Origin: Littorina saxatilis
Lineage: Eukaryota > Mollusca > Gastropoda > Littorinimorpha > Littorinidae
DNA length: 64,000 nt
Direction of reading: 5' to 3'
Assembly: GCF_037325665.1 (NCBI RefSeq)
Contig: NC_090245.1
Span: forward strand, 45,764,961-45,828,960
The notes under the pieces were generated by a model. It was not told the DNA's origin and did not search any database. It saw only the letters and a program-made list of their open reading frames with translations. Made by a program: the position numbers and the translations under genes. Below, piece by piece: positions 1 to 11,101 of the stretch (positions are counted from its first letter, which is position 1; each line of letters starts with the position of its first letter).

Positions 1-43
1 TTGATTGATAGAGGCATGAAAATGACCTGCGATAATAATAATA

Positions 44-893
44 ACAAGTCGCGCAAGGCGAAAATACAACATTTAGTCAAGTAGCTGTCGAACTCACAGA
101 ATGAAACTGAACGCAATGCAACGCAGCAAGACCGTATACTCGTAGCATCGTCGGTCCACCGCTCGCGGCATAGGCAGTGAAATTGACAAGAAGAGCGGTT
201 TAGTAGTTGCGCTGAGAAGGATAGCACGCTTTTCTGTACCTCTCTTCGTTTTAACTTTCTGAGCGTGTTTTTAATCCAAACATATCATATCAATATGTTT
301 TTGGAATCAGAAACCGACAAGGAATAAGATGAAAGTGTTTTTAAATTGATTTGGAAAATTTAATTTTGAAAATAATTTTTATATATTTAATTTTCAGAGC
401 TTGTTTTTAATACAAATATAACATATTTATATGTTTTTGGAATCAGCAAATGATGCAGAATAAAATAAACGTAAATTTGGATCGTTTTATAAAACAATTT
501 TATTTTTACAATTTTAAGATTTTTAATGACCAAAGTCATTAATTAATTTTTAAGCCACCACGCTGAAATGCAATACCGAAGTCCGGGCTTCGTCGAAGAT
601 TACTTGACCAAAATTTCAACCAATTTGGTTGAAAAATGAGGGCGTGACAGTGCCGCCTCAACTTTCACGAAAAGCCGGATATGACGTCATCAAAGACATT
701 TATCAAGAAAATGAAAAAAACGTCTGGGGATATCATACCCAGAAACTCTCATGTCAAATTTCATAAAGATCGGTCCAGTGGTTTGGTCTGAATCGCTCTA
801 CACGCACGCATGCACACACACACACATACACCACGACCCTCGTCTCGATTCCCCCCTCTATGTTAAAACATTAGTCAAAACTTGACTAAATGT
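44..893 (-). mobile_element. hairpin-ended repeat H1, copy 1
   Basis: Copy of a roughly 850-bp repeat found seven times in the window. Read on the minus strand it starts at the ACATTTAGTCAAGTTTTGAC hairpin, passes a CA/TG microsatellite and a conserved block around GATGACGTCATATCCGG, and ends in an AAGTCGCG-type terminus. ACATTTAGTCAA occurs in inverted orientation near both ends. It has no coding capacity. It is probably a non-autonomous DNA element; the structure resembles Helentron-associated elements (subterminal inverted repeats, end palindrome, internal microsatellite), which is an inference. Confidence 0.75.
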
Positions 894-1208
894 AAAAATT
901 AAACATTCTTTTATAGTGCTATTCACCACCAGAAAGCAGTCTCAGGGTGCTTCACAAAATGTTTTTGACATTAAAATTCAACATTTCACATACATTAAAC
1001 AAAAAGTCAGGCAACTCTATAAAAAGCACTGATCATAAAGTGATACCTCACACTGGACCCTTTTAGAGTCTAGTTAACCAGGATTGTCAGGGAAGAATAA
1101 ATACTGTCTACAGGAACTTGTACCTGATGTGCTCTTTTTTCATCAGGAATACTTGATATGCCATTTGGTGATTCATCACACTCACAGTCAATCCCTCGCT
1201 CAGAGTCT
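894..1208. other. intergenic, nothing recognised
   Basis: AT-rich stretch between two repeats. I see no exon-like ORF with splice sites and no RNA gene. Confidence 0.5.
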
Positions 1209-1393
1209 AATACCCCCATTCCACACAACCGTTCTACGTCCCGTTCCGTGCCCGCGGAACCGCAATGGAACGTAAATGATCGTTAACAGAACCGCTTTGA
1301 ACGGTAGGGTCGATAGGGACGGTTGAGTTTGGGCTGCATGTTCAAAATTTTAGCCCTTTTCCTCCCAATCAGAATGAACGGTAATGGAACCTT

Positions 1394-2188
1394 TTTTTTT
1401 TCCGTCTTTACACGTGTCCCGTTGTGCTCTCACACCGCCCCGTCCCTGCACTCGCTGCTCCAACCACCTCTGAATTTCGTTCCGCTGCCAGATTTGTCGA
1501 TTTTACAGACGCTCTAGGGGGGGATGTCGGGTCGTTGCGGTAGGCTACCCTCGGAAGATGACACTGCACTTCTGCTGAGTCACTTCGACGGTGTTCAGTA
1601 GTGGGTCTGTCCCGAGCTAACGGACGCAGCCCACTACCTACTATGCCCCCTACAAACGACATTGACTTTAAGTCGCGGAGCCAGACTGAGTGAGCGTCCC
1701 CTCCAGAGAGCAGACCGCCACCACGTCCCTCCGTCAACCCCCCAGAACGTCACACGTTGAAGACTGACAGCAGAACTACTATTCAGGGAAGGAAGGAACA
1801 GGAACACTGAGACCAAGGTCACCATGAGAGCTCCGGGCATTAAGGGCCACAAGAGCAAGGACAATTTATATTTTGGATGATTAATGAGATGAGGATGATT
1901 ATAATGATGCTTTGGATTTCCAATTTGGTTTGAGACTACGTGACAGGGCAGCACTCTACGCTTACTGTCATAATATATCCTGGCGTCAACCAGGCCCGAG
2001 AACTTCCGCACCTACAGTGTTGGTCAGGTATACAGAACCTGAGCACCCTCAAAGTCGCATTCGTTAAGTGAATGACATAGGAACAATAGCACTTCCACTC
2101 TGGGTAGGAGCCGACCGTAGCCCGAAAAACCCACATGACCCTGATGGGATTCGAACCCACGATCTCTCGGCCCGCGGCCCGATGCGCT
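1394..2188 (-). mobile_element. long tRNA-headed retroposon with poly(A) tail
   Basis: The insertion is flanked by a 17-bp perfect target-site duplication, AACGGTAATGGAACCTT, at 1377-1393 and 2189-2205. On the minus strand it begins with a tRNA-like segment that contains a perfect B box (GGGTTCGAATCCC, plus-strand position about 2148-2160) and ends in a poly(A) tract. The A-box half of the head is missing, so the copy is slightly 5'-truncated. It is about 795 bp, long for a SINE. No coding function is apparent; ORFs inside it look incidental. Confidence 0.7.
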
Positions 2189-2410
2189 AACGGTAATGGA
2201 ACCTTAACCCATTGGTAACGGAACGCTTGGATCGTTAAAGGAACTTAAAACAACGGTAACGCAACGGTAGCGCTCTCATACACTGAGTTGTCATACCCAC
2301 ATTCCACACACCTGTTCTAGCTTCCGTTCCCAGGCATCCTGGGGACAGCTGCCACTATGGTCAGATGCTGCTCAAAGATGCCAAAAACGGTCGTTTGCGC
2401 AGCGTTCCAT

Positions 2411-2466
2411 ACCGCCCTGATATCACCCTTCGTGGTGGACTGGGCGTTAAGCAAACAAACAAACAA
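2411..2466 (+). mobile_element. minimal 5'-truncated SINE (3' domain only)
   Basis: A 56-bp insertion bounded by the 12-bp duplication GCAGCGTTCCAT (2399-2410 and 2467-2478). It consists only of a GATATCACCCTTCGTGG-type 3' domain followed by a CAAA-type tail. The domain resembles the end of the SINE-C family in this window but differs in sequence, so it represents a sister family. Confidence 0.75.
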
Positions 2467-2610
2467 GCAGCGTTCCATTGTTGTGGCAGCCGACCTTGGT
2501 TGGTACGGGAACAGGACCTAGAACTGTTGTGAGGAATGGGGGTACCTGTATTACACTTTATCTCACACACACACTGAGGTGCACACAGACACAGGCATAC
2601 TCACTCACAA

Positions 2611-2650
<40 letters not shown>
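2611..2650. repeat. (AC)n microsatellite
   Basis: Uninterrupted CA dinucleotide run in intergenic DNA. Confidence 0.95.
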
Positions 2651-2651
<1 letters not shown>

Positions 2652-2699
2652 GATTTCATACTGTCATTCCAAGCAAAATAGGTCAGCGAAACATTACAT

Positions 2700-4111
2700 C
2701 CTCATCCTGGGCTTACATACATGCCTTGGAGAGGCCGGGGGGCCTTTAAAAATGTCTGAAATGACTCAGAAAAAAATTAGATTCCACGTGTGGCCTCTTT
2801 CCCACCGATCAACCATGACGGAAGAAACTAGCCCAAAGTACATGCACAACAACACACATCTACTGAGTGACCAATTTCCATACAAGTCGTGGTCACTCAA
2901 TTTATACAGTTGACACGATCTAACGGGAATGTGTCACAGCAGTTTCGCAACACACAACGCGGATTTCGTCTGCGAAACTGATCTAAACGACTAGCCTGCA
3001 CGGCAACATTCGATTTGAAAAATGGCTATAAAGGGTTCTAGAAAAATAAGCCAAAATGCCAACCTGGTTCAGTAGTGGGGTCCAAAAATGCAGAAAAAAA
3101 TAAAACCGTCTGCTGTCCCCTTTTCGTTGTCCGAAGTGCGTGTAACGTCTTGGTGTCCCACACCACACTACACACATGTCGCAGGCGCTCGAAAATACGG
3201 TATACAATTATTAACACACCTGTTGCAAAGTGCAAACATCCGTTCTATTTTCCCATATTCATTTTTGTTTTTGTTGAGTGCTTTTTCATGGACAGACAAT
3301 ATCTTGGATTTTTGTGTGAACTTGACTTCTGATGCAAGAGATTTTTCAAAATAAATGTAATCATAAGCCTGTGGAGGATCACAGGTTTACCGAGTCTAGC
3401 AACGTTGACACACTTCCGCAGTAACTTAAAAATGTTGGACGGGAAATCTTCTTCTTTTCCTCCTTTTCCTTCTTTCTTTCTTTTTCTCTCCAATTGCAAA
3501 ATAAGGCTTTATTCTTTGTTCTGTGAATGTATGAGTTCATCTGAGGTGTTTTTTAGGGCTTCATGTGAGTAAGAAAAGTGCTTACAGGCCAAGGGGAAGA
3601 ACTCGGCTACGATGGCACAGCGGTCCCAGAACCCGTTTGAAGATATCGGCACGTAATGATACACAGATTATATATTCGGAAATGTATCAAATGAAAATAT
3701 AACCTACATCCTTATAAACTAAGACATTAAAGAATGACACAGATAGTTTTCTTTCCTCGGCAGCTCTTGACTTGTTCTCAGTTGGTACAAGGTCATTATT
3801 AGAATATTTTAATTTTCCTTTTTGTGTGTATTACAAGTCTAGATAGTTTACTCTATGTGTATATATCTTTATATAAATGAATAATAAGCCCTTGAAGTTG
3901 TTAAAGCTAGTGATTTGGTTGTTTTTTTCTTTTCTAAAATTATTCTTAAACTGTACAGGTCTCTGTTTTGGTCGCTTCTGATGTTGTTTCGGTATTTCGT
4001 CACTGACTTCCCGCATGAAATCTCCAAACAAGCCACGAGGCTTTGAAATACTTCAAAGTTTACTTCATTAGGAGTTCGCTAAACTGATCTGTGGTTCAAA
4101 GCAGTTGAAAA
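2700..4111. other. intergenic DNA and USB1 upstream region
   Basis: No exon, RNA gene or repeat copy is recognised here. The last 100-200 bases before 4112 should hold the USB1 promoter and 5' UTR, but I see no TATA box or other decisive motif. Confidence 0.4.
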
Positions 4112-7100
4112 ATGGCTGCTTTAGTAAACTACAGCGGATCAAGCTCTGATGAGGAGTCAGATGAAGAACTAACAAGACAAAGCGGAAAGCGCAGAGCGAG
4201 TGATGGGACTACACAGGGCCCTCTGCAAAAGTTTGTGAAAAAAAATGACACCGCTGAGAATGGACAGTGTAAAAAGTGGGTTTGTCAACTAAATATACAC
4301 ACATACACTCACACACTCACGCACACACATTAGACACGCACACACAGTGACACACACACACAAACACACACACACGCACGCACACACAAGGCAAGCACAC
4401 AAACATAACTGAACAAAAAATTTGGGGAAAAAAAGCATGACTGTGGACAAAAAATTTGTTCCTAGCAGGACTGGGACATTTGCACTATATCTGCTTACTG
4501 GAACAACAAGCATCCGACATGGCTGCTTGGTTTTTGGGTTTACTGACACACAACATACACAAAGTAACACATGCAAGCACACACAATCAGTGATACTGCT
4601 AAGGGGATCAATAAACAGCAAATTACATATATGGCAGAAGTTGAAGGGAAAGAGGAATAGTTCTGTCGACAAAGTAAGTTAATTACTGTTAATATTCATA
4701 AATAAGCCCCTTTCCATTCATGCCAGCCACAGGAGCTTGTATCCAATCGCCGGTCGGTCATTATTTACTCCTTATTCCATATATTTACTCCTTATTCCAT
4801 ACAGTCTACTACTACTATTTACTACTAATAAGTAGTAGTAGTAAGGGTAAGCATGCAGCAGTAAATAATAAGCATGCAGGAGTAAATAATTATCGACCGG
4901 TGGTTGGATACAAGCTCCTGTGATGCCAGCCATCAAATTTCCACCCAGGATTTCATGTATGTACTGAAATATACAGCAATTCATATTACTTCTTACATTC
5001 ACCAGTAAATGTATTTATTTATAAATGTTGTGGTCCAGGTCCAGCCTGCCCTTGCCAGGTGCTATCCGTGGCATGTTTGGAGCCCCAGACACAGACTCAG
5101 ACTCCAGGGACAAGGGAGATAACCCAGAGCAGCACGGAGGCAGAGTACGCTCATTTCCTCATGTGGCGGGAAACTGGGCTTCCTATGTCTTTATCCCAGG
5201 TGATCTACCTCTTTAGTGGACTGGGTGGCCGAGTGGTAACGCACTTGCGCTCGGAAGCGAGAGGTTGCGAGTTCGACCCTGGGTCAGGGCGTTAGCAATT
5301 TTCTCCCCCCTTTCCTAACCTAGGTGGTGGGTTCAAGTGCTAGTCTTTCGGATGAGACGAAAAACCGAGGTCGTGTACGCTACGTTGGGGTGTGCATGTT
5401 AAAGATCCCACAATTGACAAAAGGGTCTTTCCTGGCAAAATTGTATAGGCATAGATAAAAATGTCCACCAAAATACCTGTGTGACTTGGAATAATAGGCC
5501 GTGAAAAGTAGGATATGCGCCGAAATGGCTGCGATCTGCTGGTCGATGTGAATGCATGATGTATTGTGTAAAAAATTCCATCTCACACGGCATAAATAGA
5601 TCCCTGCGCCTTGAGTCCGAGTCTGGAGATACGCGCGCGATATAAGATTTCATATATAACATTTAGTGGACTTTCGTAAATTTTGATTTTTGCCTTTCAT
5701 AAATTGATAGAGCACCTGTGTTGTGAGTCAAGTTTTGTAGTTGTTGGTTTTTGTGTGTGGTTTTTTTGTTTTGTTTTTGTTTGTTCCCGATTTGGTGAGC
5801 AGGTGAGAAAAATGAAGACTGTACACAGCATCTTTTTTTAAAAGCTTGTAAGTCAGCTTTGATGTTATTTTCTTTGTGAATGCTAGGCACATGATTACAA
5901 CATTTGTTTAAAAGACAAGTGCAAAGTATTTATATATTATATATGATATAACTTGGATTCTTCCTCTTTTTATGTGTCAATGTCACCACGTGCTGACTTA
6001 TTGAAGTTATTCTTATCCTCTCTCTGTAACTTCACCAGTGCCACCTGATGAGCGACTCAAGTCTTTTGTGGACCAGATACTGGTGTGCTTACGACCTCTG
6101 AACTTTGAAAGGATGGATAACCTTCACATCAGCCTGTCACGGACCGTGAGCATACGTCACCATTGGATACAGCCACTGACCGAGTCACTGAAGGAACAGT
6201 TCCAAAAGCAATACAGGTGTGTGCAAATGAGGAGGGGGCGGGGATGTAGCTCAGTCGGTAGCGCGCTGGATTTGTATCCAGTTGGCCGCTGTCAGCGTGA
6301 GTTCGTCCCCACGTTCGGCGAGAGATTTATTTCTCAGAGTCAACTTTGTGTGCAGACTCTCCTCGGTGTCCGAACACCCCCGTGTGTACACGCAAGCACA
6401 AGACCAAGTGCGCACGAAAAAGATCCTGTAATCCATGTCAGAGTTCGGTGGGTTATAGAAACATGAAAATACTCAGCATGCTTCCTCCGAAAACGGCGTA
6501 TGGCTGCCTAAATGGCGGGGTAAAAAACGGTCATACACGTAAAATTCCACTCGTGCAAAAAACACGAGTGTACGTGGGAGTTTCAGCCCACGAACGCAGA
6601 AGAAGAAAAAAAAATGAGGAGGAAATGGAAGGGGATGGAGGAAATGGGGAGGAGGGCGGTGAAGAATAGGCAGGAGCTCAAGCCTTATTCACCACTGTTC
6701 TTGCCATTTCTCATGGGTTCCACAGTTTTTGAATAAATCTTTCCATGGGTATCAAGCAAATTATTCCTCCGCATGTTGCCTAGAGATGTTAGGTTTTGGA
6801 AATTTTCACATGAAGACAGTAATGCAAAGAGTGGTCCTGTGATCAGAAAGCACTTTTACCACACAAAAGAACATTACATTTCAGTTGAAAATGTATTCAC
6901 AAAACAAATAGTTTTTTCATTTGGGTATTTGAAAATATTTGTATCAGTTTCAAAGATGAAAATGTAGCTCCCTGTTGCCTCTGACAATCTGCAGATGATA
7001 TCATTTTCAGGATAACTATATAATGTTTTAACCTTTTACTCTCTGTTGTAGCTGTATCTGTGACATTGGGCCCTTGAAGATGTACACAAATGATGAGAAG

Positions 7101-8719
7101 ACAAGGTTTGCATAACTTTATTACTGCTTGAACTTTCCTTTGATTTAAGTTTTTTCAACTTTAATCAGCTTTTTGTCATTCTTAAAAAAATGTGTAGATA
7201 AAAATGCTGTGCTGTGAGAATATTTGTGTTCTGTTGTGTACGGATTTGATTTTGATACCAGCGGTAAACTACACCTCTGGATTGCCTTAAGATTATACAA
7301 ACTAAATGAAGAAAACATAGAATACAAGCCATAACAATCATACTAAAACTGAGAAATGGACTCCAGGGGAGGCAATCATCTTGCTGCAATTCAATTTAAT
7401 TGAAAGTTTCGGTTCTAAATGCCAGGAATGGCCATGTTCAGCAAAAGTTAGAAAGACTTGTTAGCATGTGTGTGAGTGTGTATGTGCATGCATGCAAGTG
7501 CTTGACAGCTTGGTCATTCATTTTTCTACACAATTACTGCTACAAACTTTGGGGAAAAGGGGTCGTAATGAAAGGGGTCGTAATGTTGTGTGTAGCTAAC
7601 CTTCTGCTTTCGATTTTCAGGACTTTCATAAGCTTGGAAGTTAATGTTGATGACACTAACCTGGTTGAATACACTTCTGCTGTAGACAGCTGCTTCAAAC
7701 AATTCAACCTTCCTGCGTTTTATCAGGTACCTTCAGATTCTGGATGCTTGTATTTGTTTTAATATGAACTTTTTTTTACAGATTGTCAGTCAAATTTTGT
7801 ATATGTACAGGTATGTGAAAAAGTCTTCTGTTGGCACTGTATGTCACTCATTAATAGTAAATGGTAAGTTAACACAGCATGCCCACTGAGTAACGGTTCT
7901 TGATACAGTGTGTACTGCAATTTTGAGGCGTTTACTGTCCTTTGATCAAAGCAAGCACAACAATTGCAGGTTTCAAAGTTATGAAGTTTATGGCTTAACT
8001 GCAAAAACTAACATTATTTTAAGTACTCTTTTCTAAGAGAATATTGACAGTGTAAGTGATCATTTTCCATTTTAATTCTGTTTGTCTTCCCTTTCTTTCC
8101 AGAATCCATCATTTCACATCAGTTTGGTATGGAGTGTAGGCGATGTTATGGGCCAAATTCCAGACAAGACAAAAAGCAAACTGCATGTAAGTACTCTTTC
8201 ACATTCAGGTGTGTGTGCGTTTGTGAGTGTGTGAGTATGTACTGCTAGTGTGTGTGTGTGCTTGCGTGTGTTGGCGTGAGTGTTCTATCATACCAAAATG
8301 ACCAATTTGTCAATGCAATCTTGTTTAATCGTGCTGTTTATGATATATGTATTTTAGTATTTGTAATTTAATTTTGCATTCAAAGTAATGATATTGTAAC
8401 ATGTACAACTACAAGAAGCACAGTTTGACCTGCTTTGAAATAAAAATCATAAAATTGTTCTGCTAACATTTTATCACAGTGTTGTTGAATCTCATGCAAA
8501 ATGGAAACTGTGTGCAACCAAGACAGTACCAACAATTCATTGAAGTTTTATTCAGATGCCATGAGTAATTTTTGTAATTAACTTTTGTGTGTGTTGCAGG
8601 TGTTAGCGGGAGAGTTTCTCAGCACTCACACAGACCTGAGCGTGATTCCAGTCGACAAAGTCTACCTGAAGACTGGCAACAAGATGTTTGCCTTTCACCT
8701 TTGCAATTCTCATGACTGA
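4112..8719 (+). CDS. USB1: USB1 (Mpn1), U6 snRNA 3'-5' phosphodiesterase, 7 exons
   Basis: USB1 trims the oligo(U) tail of U6 snRNA and leaves a terminal 2',3'-cyclic phosphate; it belongs to the 2H phosphoesterase superfamily and acts in the nucleus. Exons: 4112-4275, 5039-5199, 6039-6216, 7052-7105, 7621-7726, 8103-8186, 8600-8719. All introns are GT-AG and all phases agree, giving about 288 residues against 265 in human. Both catalytic HxS motifs are present: HIS at residues 138-140 (context LHISLSRTV) and HIS at 226-228 (context NPSFHISLVWSVGD). Exon 1 begins MAALVNYSGSSSDEESDEE, like the acidic serine-rich start of the human protein, which supports this ATG. HGGRVRSFPHVAGNWASYV in exon 2 is a family signature. 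AATAAA at 8874-8879 is a likely poly(A) signal. The gene looks intact. SINEs begin within 25 bp of the donors of exons 2 and 3. Confidence 0.95.
4290..4405. repeat. imperfect (CA)n tract in USB1 intron 1
   Basis: Interrupted CACACA runs just 3' of the exon 1 donor. Confidence 0.85.
4728..4922. mobile_element. hAT-type MITE in USB1 intron 1
   Basis: A 195-bp fold-back element. Both ends begin CACAGGAGCTTGTATCCAA (inverted), with inverted similarity extending about 35 bp. It is flanked by a perfect 8-bp duplication ATGCCAGC at 4720-4727 and 4923-4930. An 8-bp duplication with CA-starting TIRs is the hAT signature. It has no coding capacity. Confidence 0.85.
5223..5661 (+). mobile_element. SINE-A copy 1 (tRNA-derived) in USB1 intron 2
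   Basis: Starts with a type II tRNA-like head: A box TGGCCGAGTGG at about 5226-5236, B box GAGTTCGACCC at about 5270-5280. A long body ends near a GCGCGATATAA motif. An 11-bp duplication TTTAGTGGACT lies at 5212-5222 and 5662-5672. The insertion begins 12 bp after the exon 2 donor at 5199. This is a retroposon, not a functional tRNA gene. Confidence 0.85.
6236..6611 (+). mobile_element. SINE-B copy 1 (tRNA-derived) in USB1 intron 3
   Basis: The head GGGGATGTAGCTCAGTCGGT folds like a tRNA 5' half, with a CTGGA/TCCAG anticodon stem and a TGT (Thr-like) loop triplet. The tail is GAAGAAGAAAAAA. The 11-bp duplication AAATGAGGAGG is at 6225-6235 and 6612-6622, so insertion occurred only about 8 bp after the exon 3 donor. 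The family has two more full-length copies at 38570 and 41703. Confidence 0.9.
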
Positions 8720-8727
8720 TGATTTCG

Positions 8728-8758
8728 TGTGTGTGTGTATGTGTGTGTGTGTGTGTGT

Positions 8759-8800
<42 letters not shown>
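8728..8800. repeat. (TG)n microsatellite in the USB1 3' UTR
   Basis: TG run beginning about 10 bp after the USB1 stop codon and before the putative AATAAA, so it is probably transcribed. Confidence 0.9.
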
Positions 8801-8803
<3 letters not shown>

Positions 8804-9050
8804 CATGCATTTTTTGTGTGTGTGTGAAGTTTGTGAGCATTACATTCTGGTTTGTATTTGAGTGAGAGATTGAAATAAAGAGAGCCTGTATATTTGTGTA
8901 CATGTGTGGTGAGCTATATCTTGTATCAGTGTCTCAGGGAGAAGAAGAACTTAAAGAAAATAATAAATCCCCAAATACCTGGCTTATCAGTTGAATTCTC
9001 TGTCTTCTTCTTAAGCAACGTGACAAACTTGTTGAATTGAATGAACTGTT

Positions 9051-9420
9051 ACCCCCCGCAGGTTAGGGGGAAGAATTTACCCGATGCTCCCCAGCATGTC
9101 GTAAGAGGCGACTAACGGATTCTGTTTCTCTTTTTACCCTTGTTAAGTGTTTCTTGTATAGAATATGGTCAATTTTTGTGAAGATTTTAGTCAAGCAGTA
9201 TGTAAGAAATGTTAAGTCCTTTGTACTGGAAACTTGCATTCTCCCAGTAAGGTAATACATTGTACTACGTTGCAAGCCCCTGGAGCAAATTTTTGATTAG
9301 TGCTTTTGTGAACAAGAAACAATCGACAAGTGGCTCTATCCCATCTCCCCCCTTTCCCCGTCGCGATATAACCTTCGTGGTTGAAAACGACGTTAAACAC
9401 CAAATAAAGAAAGAAAGAAA
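9051..9420 (+). mobile_element. SINE-C copy 1
   Basis: About 370-bp retroposon starting CCCCCCGCAGGTTAGGG and ending in the conserved GATATAACCTTCGTGGTTGA domain with an AAAG tail. The 12-bp duplication GAATGAACTGTT at 9039-9050 and 9421-9432 demonstrates target-primed insertion. No convincing tRNA head is visible. It lies between USB1 and the zinc-finger gene. Confidence 0.9.
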
Positions 9421-9432
9421 GAATGAACTGTT

Positions 9433-9872
9433 TGTGTGTGTGTGTGTTATGGAGTTTACTGTCCTCACATCAATGCTACTAGCGGCATGAATACAGAATG
9501 CTTGGGACTTAAATGACAGCTGGAATGAGCAAAAGACAAGAAAGGTTAGTTATTGAAACTTTTAATTTGTGACAAAACAAGACAAAATGTTTACAAATGA
9601 AACGTTCTATTTACTTGGCTTTTTTTTTTTTTATTCTGGATTTTGGAACATCAGCAGTCTATCTCTTAAGGGATTTCTGCTTGAATTAACAGTTTTAAAC
9701 TTTTTGCCATGATAAAACTAAAAACAAAAATACACACAAGAACAGAACAATAGCTAAACATAATCACAATAATTTGGATTGTGTTTTGTAAGCTGCCTAA
9801 AAGTAAAACAAATACAGAATTGTCTAGTCAGTCTACGGTTTCCTGGGAGTTAAAAGAAAAAAATCAACCATC

Positions 9873-9914
<42 letters not shown>

Positions 9915-10565
9915 CTTTTTTTTCCCCCTCTACCTCTTTCGTTTATTTTTCAGAGGACGAAACCCATGGTAATAATTCTTCCGGCCGACAAAACAAAAAA
10001 ACAAAACACTAAACAAGAGTGCATAGCAGTTGGCTAAAATGTAATGCACTACATACTTGCACATGTAGGTACAACCTGACACGCATGGGTTTAAAAGTGG
10101 CACTTTTCACACAAATAGATTGTAAACATAAGATTTGTGAGAAATTTGTCAAGAATTGGTTGGAATTTGGTGAGTAGATGCTCGAATTCTCATTTGGTTA
10201 ATTTCTCAACAAGATTGAAACATATCCATGGTTGATTGACCTATACTTCCGGTTTGTGGGCAGAGCAGACAAGATTTTTGGGAATTTTGTGAAGGGACAC
10301 TTTCATAGCTGGTAAAGTCTACTTTGGCCTTATTTTGGTATGTAGAGCAAGCCGGACATACAATTGCGGGTAAAAATAGTACCGCTGCATCAATGCCAGA
10401 CATCTGGATGACTTGTCCCACAAGTGCAGCGTAACTTACAGATATGTAGATGAGTGGAGTTGACGTAGAGTTTGTCAACTCGACTCATGCAGCTTCATGA
10501 GCCGATGTTTCCCCTTCATTATTATGGGTGCTCACTCTCAGATGCTATCTGAGTATCTCGTCCAG

Positions 10566-10619
<54 letters not shown>

Positions 10620-11101
10620 GAACAACTCCATTTCATTGTCTTGGCGGTGTCTGTTACTGTCAGAGTACAGAGTATGAAGTTTGAATCGGTCCTCTTCTTA
10701 TTATTCTACTTCTTTTTCAGATTACTGAGGTTATCCCTATTTATCATGACCGGTCAGTGCAAGTAAGGTCCTTGGAGTGAAAGATAACAAGGATAGTGTT
10801 GTCTAAGATAATACAAGCAGGGATGGGTTGTAGGCAAGCTGCTGCTTTTCGAAATTTGCCCTAGAGCCCAGTTTCAGCCCTTGGATCAAGCTAGCCTGCT
10901 ACAAGTGTTACCTAGCGCAGCAACTGGGCACCGAAAAGACAAGACAAACGGGATGAACAAGATAGAGCAAGAGCAATAGATACATTTCGAATACATTCAT
11001 ACTATGTCACTCAGTGTCTGAAACTTGATAATAATAGGAACAAAATCAGCATAAAAAGTTGTTCTATTATGTGGCAGTTGATTTTGTTTCAGTGTTGGAC
11101 G
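9433..11101. other. intergenic DNA upstream of the zinc-finger gene
   Basis: Holds a CT-rich tract (about 9870-9920) and a (CA)n run at 10568-10617. I see no supported gene. The last few hundred bases may contain a promoter or a non-coding first exon: a TTTCAG acceptor-like site lies about 10 bp before the ATG at 11102. Confidence 0.45.
10568..10617. repeat. (CA)n microsatellite
   Basis: Uninterrupted CA run of about 25 units. Confidence 0.95.

Larger units (their letters stand above)
1209..2545. mobile_element. composite TIR element hosting two retroposed insertions
   Basis: An arm reading CCATTCCACACAACCGTTCT at about 1213 recurs in direct orientation at about 2288 and inverted at about 2505-2544. 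This suggests one or two TIR elements of a single family. The interior is rich in AACGGTAACGG-like motifs. Two SINE-like insertions with clear target-site duplications (1394-2188 and 2411-2466) lie inside. I do not recognise the superfamily. Confidence 0.5.

Noticed and set aside
5226-5285. tRNA genes at the heads of SINE-A and SINE-B
   Set aside because: The heads have imperfect stems and B boxes, continue into SINE bodies, and are bounded by target-site duplications, so they are retroposons.
10206-10478. 90-codon minus-strand ORF with CPAC and CLLC motifs upstream of the zinc-finger gene
   Set aside because: Cysteine pairs are suggestive, but there is no recognised family, no splice partner and the surroundings look non-coding.
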